NCBI GenBank assembly: GCA_031287575.1
Contig: JAITSV010000024.1
Location: forward strand, 1 to 62,427
Direction: 5' to 3'
Source of the DNA: Desulfovibrio sp.
GTDB taxonomy: Bacteria > Desulfobacterota > Desulfovibrionia > Desulfovibrionales > Desulfovibrionaceae
DNA: 62,427 bases
Below the pieces are notes generated by a model. The model did no database searches, was not told the origin of the DNA, and saw nothing but the letters and a program-made list of their open reading frames with translations. Of the stretch, positions 59,364-62,427 are shown in pieces; the stretch's first letter is position 1, and every line of letters starts with the position of its first letter. The position numbers and the translations under genes are program-made.

Positions 59364-59712
59364 GGGAGATTCCTTGTTCGGCGGCTGCGGGTAAATCTGG
59401 CGTGCTTCACGAAAGAACTGTTTCGGACGCAACGGCCTTATCATACATCATCCTGCGGCCAATGCAAGCCCTGCTGCGTCACCTTTTCCGCGCCTTGCGC
59501 CGCGCTGCACACACACTGCACAACACCATGAATTATCTTGCGTTCGGCGCGGGCAGCACGTCGCCTGTGGAGCTCCCCCCGCATGTCCGGACGGACCGTC
59601 GGGGCGGACCTTATGTCGGGACGGGCCACGGCAGTAGTCGCCAGCATTCGGCGCGTTCGTGCTGGTGAAACGAGCCGCCGGGGAATTGGGGGCCGGATGC
59701 CCAAAAACGGAA

Positions 59713-59744
59713 CGCGCCGACCAGCCCGAAGACTGGTCGGCGCG
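59713..59744 (-). terminator. Terminator of the 41-residue gene
   Basis: CGCGCCGACCAG (59713-59724) pairs with CTGGTCGGCGCG (59733-59744); on the minus strand TTCCGTTTTT follows. It lies 28 bases past the gene at 59772. Confidence 0.85.
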
Positions 59745-59771
59745 CGCGTCCGGCGTGGAACGCCGATTGGA

Positions 59772-59897
59772 TCAGCGGTCCTGCGTTGCTTCAAGGGGCG
59801 CGGATGCTCCGGCATCGCGCGCGACCTCGTTCTGCGCATGGACGAAAGTGAACAGGGCCGAAGTGAGAATGATGATGGCCAGCAACAAGTACCTCAT
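59772..59897 (-). CDS. Small 41-residue membrane or exported protein
   Basis: The frame starts MRYLLLAIIILTSALFTFVH, a single hydrophobic helix with a small-residue region that could be a signal peptide (cleavage after VHA) or an anchor, followed by about 20 polar residues with Glu, Asp and Gln. AAGGA lies 11 bases before ATG 59897, and a terminator follows. I recognise no family. Region 59364-59771 upstream and downstream has no other gene. Confidence 0.55.
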   Translation of the reverse strand: MRYLLLAIIILTSALFTFVHAQNEVARDAGASAPLEATQDR

Positions 59898-60306
59898 CGA
59901 ACGGACATCCTTCTGCGACGGTTGAAGGTGGCGAGGTGCGGCGCTCTGGGCGCCTGCCAGCACAATGCGGTCCCCGTTGCATGCGCTATAGTCCGGGATG
60001 CTCCGTCGCGCAAGCCAAAATGTGTTTCTTTTCCGCACGGTGCAAAACATTGCGCAACTACGTGACACCCGCGCGTCACCCCGTTGCCGAATGCCCTGCC
60101 CCGTGCGGCGGGCGGGCACACCATGCCGCAATGAGTTCGGCACACCACCAGGCTGCCGCGTTGCTTCCGCGCCGCCATCCTGCTAGATTGCGAACATCGA
60201 AAAGCGTGCCCGTCCGGCAACGGCCACCAACGCGCGGCCGGCGCGCGGTTTCGCACCGCTTCACCCCATGTGACACCATCCGACGTAAAATGACGGGAGA
60301 ACGTTC

Positions 60307-61323
60307 ATGTCCGGCTACATGCTTTGGGGCGGCTTCAACCTTTTCGTGCTCGTCCTGCTGGCCTTCGACCTTGGCGTGCTGCACCGCAAGGACAAGGAGA
60401 TGTCCCTGTCCGGCGCGCTGTGGATGAGCCTTGCCTACTTCGTGCTGGCACTGGCCTTCGGCGGCGGCGTGTTCGTGTTCATGGGCGAGCAGAAGGGGCT
60501 GGAATACATCACCGGCTACCTCATCGAAAAAAGCCTCAGCGTGGACAACATCTTCGTGTTCGTGCTGGTGTTCACCCATTTCGCGGTGCCCGCCGCCTTG
60601 CAATACCGGGTGCTGTTCTGGGGCATTCTGGGGGCGCTGGCCATGCGCGCCGGGCTTATCCTGGCCGGGGCGGCCATCCTGAGCGCCTTCCACTGGGTGA
60701 TCTACGTGTTCGGCGGATTTCTGGTGGTCACCGGCATCAAGATGCTGCTGGCCGCCGACAGCGAGCCCGACCTTTCCGGCAACCGGGTGGTGCGGCTGTT
60801 CCGCCGCCACTTCCGGCTGACGGAAGGCTACGAGGACGGGCACTTCGTGGTGCGCAGGAACGGCCTGCTGCACGCCACCCCGCTGCTGGTGGTGCTGGTG
60901 ATCATCGAATTCTCCGACCTGGTCTTCGCGCTGGATTCCATTCCCGCCATCTTCGCCGTGTCCACCGACCCGTTCATCGTCTACACGTCCAACGTGTTCG
61001 CCATCCTGGGCCTGCGGGCGCTGTATTTCGCGCTGGCGGGGGTCATCCACCGCTTCCGCTACCTCAAGTACGGCCTGTCGCTGGTGCTGGTGTTCATCGG
61101 CGCCAAGATGATCGTCAACGCCGCCTTCGACGCCAAGATCATTTCCACCGGCGTGGCCTTGCTGGTGACCTTCGGCATCATCGCCGGGTCCATGCTGGTT
61201 TCGGTGGTGAAGACGCGCGGCGCGGGCGCGGATACACGGGCCGCCCCGCCCCTGGGCTGGGTGCCGGGCACCCCGCGCAAGGGCGAAGGCCCCACCGACG
61301 GCACCGGCAAGCCCCCGCGTTGA
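60307..61323 (+). CDS. TerC/Alx-family membrane protein
   Basis: The 338-residue product has about nine membrane helices with the TerC signature EKSLSVDNIFVFVLVFTHF, then IIEFSDLVFALDSIPAIFA; acidic residues in these segments probably bind manganese or another divalent metal. Members of this family export Mn or act in metal insertion into membrane proteins. The last 40 residues are Pro/Gly-rich and basic. GGGAG lies about six bases before ATG 60307. I searched the 160 bases upstream for a yybP-ykoY riboswitch and could not support one. Confidence 0.92.
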   Translation: MSGYMLWGGFNLFVLVLLAFDLGVLHRKDKEMSLSGALWMSLAYFVLALAFGGGVFVFMGEQKGLEYITGYLIEKSLSVDNIFVFVLVFTHFAVPAALQYRVLFWGILGALAMRAGLILAGAAILSAFHWVIYVFGGFLVVTGIKMLLAADSEPDLSGNRVVRLFRRHFRLTEGYEDGHFVVRRNGLLHATPLLVVLVIIEFSDLVFALDSIPAIFAVSTDPFIVYTSNVFAILGLRALYFALAGVIHRFRYLKYGLSLVLVFIGAKMIVNAAFDAKIISTGVALLVTFGIIAGSMLVSVVKTRGAGADTRAAPPLGWVPGTPRKGEGPTDGTGKPPR

Positions 61324-61384
61324 CACCCCTTGCGCCCCGGAATATCTTTTATCCGGAAACAACCGCTCTCCCGACTGCCCCCCC

Positions 61385-61512
61385 CAGTTGCGGACAGTTG
61401 GGCCAGTTGCACCCCGTTGCCCGCCAGTCGGCCCGCAACAGGTCTCGACTGACGGGGCAGCCGTGGCTGCCCGCAACGGGGCACGACTGATCGCAACTGG
61501 CCGCAACGGGCC
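61385..61512 (+). repeat. Nested inverted and direct repeats upstream of the PerR-like gene
   Basis: GGCCAGTTGC near 61398 has its complement GCAACTGGCC near 61492, and CCCGTTGC near 61411 its complement GCAACGGGG near 61474; CCGCAAC occurs repeatedly. The whole block could form a cruciform or leader fold about 50 bases before the gene. Confidence 0.55.
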
Positions 61513-61563
61513 ACGACGACGCCTCACCACAACCGCCCCGGCTCCGGAACGCACCGGCACCCC

Positions 61564-62085
61564 ATGGATACCCGCACCCGCCTCGCCACCCTGCTGGAAC
61601 GCCTGCGCGACAACGGGCACCGGCTCACCCCCCAGCGGGTGGCCATCGTCCGCGCCCTGGTCGAACACGACGGCCATCCCACGGTGGAACAACTGCACCA
61701 GTCCATCCTGCCGGACTTTCCCACCACCAGCCTGGCCACGGTGTACAAGACCATCGCCCTGCTGAAGGAAGACGGCGAGGTGCTGGAACTGGGCTTTGGC
61801 GAATTGGGCAGCCGCTACGACGGCAGGCACCCGGAACCGCACCCCCACCTTATCTGCACCCGCTGCGGGGCCATCGCCGACTATTCGTTGCAGGGCCTGG
61901 ACGAACTGGTGGCGCGCATGGCCGCCGAAACAGGCTTTGCCGTGGACAGCCACCGGTTCGACATGTTCGGGCTGTGCCCGGCCTGCCGGAAGGTGGCCCA
62001 AAGCCCCCAGGCTGGCGCCCAGGCCGACGCGCCTGCCGGCACACAATCCGCCCCCGCCCGCGGCACGGCGCACCGCAAGGACTGA
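61564..62085 (+). CDS. Fur-family peroxide regulator (PerR-like)
   Basis: The 173-residue product has the Fur winged helix (RLTPQRVAIVRALVEHDGHPT, TTSLATVYKTIALLKEDGEVL) and dimerisation domain with the metal residues DGRHPEPHPHLICTRCGAI, then GLCPACRKV, giving two CxxC zinc pairs. The PerR-type Asp and His pattern (H and D within RYDGRHPEPHPHL) fits a peroxide sensor. The last 25 residues are Ala/Gln-rich. The next gene is catalase, and its promoter carries a PerR-like box, so autoregulated peroxide defence is the inferred role. Weak ribosome site before ATG 61564. Confidence 0.85.
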   Translation: MDTRTRLATLLERLRDNGHRLTPQRVAIVRALVEHDGHPTVEQLHQSILPDFPTTSLATVYKTIALLKEDGEVLELGFGELGSRYDGRHPEPHPHLICTRCGAIADYSLQGLDELVARMAAETGFAVDSHRFDMFGLCPACRKVAQSPQAGAQADAPAGTQSAPARGTAHRKD

Positions 62086-62163
62086 TCGAATTGGCCGAAC
62101 TGGCCGCCCCCACACACAGCCGCATCGAACCACACAGTTTTACAGGATATATCTCCAGACGCC

Positions 62164-62190
62164 AGGCCCGGTCCCGCCGGGCCTTTTCCT
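62164..62190 (+). terminator. Terminator of the PerR-like gene
   Basis: AGGCCCGG (62164-62171) pairs with CCGGGCCT (62177-62184), followed by TTTCCTTTTTC. Confidence 0.88.
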
Positions 62191-62196
62191 TTTTCG

Positions 62197-62226
62197 TTGA
62201 CAGCTGTTCCTGTCTGTGGATAATAA
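62197..62226 (+). promoter_or_regulatory. Catalase promoter
   Basis: TTGACA (62197-62202) and a -10 region GATAATAAT around 62219-62227, 17-18 bases apart, lie about 100 bases before the catalase ATG. The PerR box at 62220-62230 covers the -10. Confidence 0.75.
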
Positions 62227-62230
62227 TTAT
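62220..62230. promoter_or_regulatory. PerR-box-like palindrome
   Basis: ATAATAATTAT matches the ATAAT-N-ATTAT core of the PerR box exactly; the outer bases of the 15-base consensus are mostly not matched. It overlaps the -10 of the catalase promoter, a position suited to repression. Confidence 0.65.
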
Positions 62231-62322
62231 TACAAAGGTATTTTTATCATCTGTTATAACGCCCGTCTCTCCAGGCTGGCCCCCGACCGACATCCAACTG
62301 TCACCCCCAACAGGAGGAACCC

Positions 62323-62427
62323 ATGACGAAGCACAAGCTCACCACCAACGCAGGCGCCCCGGTACCCGACAACCAGAACGCCATGACCGCCGGGCCGCGC
62401 GGCCCCATGTTGCTGCAGGACGTGTGG
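62323..62427 (+). CDS. katA: Catalase, N-terminal part (cut by window end)
   Basis: ATG 62323 follows AGGAGG at a good distance and gives 35 codons: [20 protein letters not shown], then [15 protein letters not shown]. This is the standard N-terminus of clade-3 type small-subunit haem catalases, which break down hydrogen peroxide. The rest lies outside the window. Expression is likely controlled by the PerR-like gene just upstream. The gene symbol is given for the family; the exact name in this species may differ. Confidence 0.9.

Noticed and set aside
60140-60306. yybP-ykoY manganese riboswitch before the TerC gene
   Set aside because: TerC/Alx genes often carry it, but the conserved helices and core bases are not visible here.

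Overview
The window is high-GC DNA from a sulfate-reducing desulfovibrio. The main evidence is dsrC, a two-subunit selenocysteine formate dehydrogenase with Sec at residue 192, a futalosine-type menaquinone pathway, and anaerobic alpha-hydroxyacid metabolism. Protein similarity and genome style fit the Desulfovibrio vulgaris / Nitratidesulfovibrio group; this placement is an inference, since no search was run. There are no rRNA or tRNA genes, no prophage and no CRISPR array that I can see. Nearly all of the window is ordinary chromosomal coding sequence in short operons.

Layout. 1-5800: menaquinone (mqnD, divergent from mqnE-mqnC-mqnA) and a DUF429 protein. 6025-9363: EamA exporter, then the heat-shock pair hrcA-grpE. 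9364-10966: a long regulatory region and dsrC, flanked by repeated palindromic terminators. 10967-16766: small unknown proteins, two orphan periplasmic binding proteins (TRAP DctP type and YnjB type) and a YitT membrane protein. 16997-19932: a FadR-type regulator, an Fe-S-motif alpha-hydroxyacid oxidoreductase and a TauE permease, with a double palindromic operator in front. 20386-25591: DUF3124, an ArsR/SmtB metal sensor, CheW with its chemoreceptor, an HMA-like protein and a degenerate receiver protein. 26201-31476: a sigma54 activator coupled to a NifX-like protein, a second chemoreceptor and a Tat-exported metallo-beta-lactamase-fold protein.

32472-37602: mobB, fdhB, fdhA (in-frame UGA) and a small leader gene. 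38160-40012: an IS1595-type transposase-like gene translationally coupled to a thioredoxin-like gene. 40345-44889: a binding-protein lipoprotein, histidine kinase and receiver-STAS protein, all overlapping. 45192-50163: LytTR regulator, LytS kinase and CstA-type carrier, resembling the BtsSR/BtsT pyruvate system. 50451-54167: fdhE-fdhD-mobA-moaA, the maturation operon for the formate dehydrogenase. 54630-62427: msrB, small exported proteins, CreA, a membrane spermidine-synthase-like protein, DksA-like, two tiny genes, TerC, a PerR-like regulator and the start of catalase behind a PerR-box promoter.

The formate dehydrogenase genes, mobA, mobB, moaA, fdhD and fdhE together supply enzyme, pterin guanine dinucleotide cofactor and maturation. 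The strongest unexplained signals are: a family of very long hairpins abutting the stop codons of five minus-strand genes; the binding-protein/kinase/receiver-STAS operon; the coupled transposase-like gene; and a possible 12-codon Cys/His-rich peptide with its own promoter upstream of dsrC.
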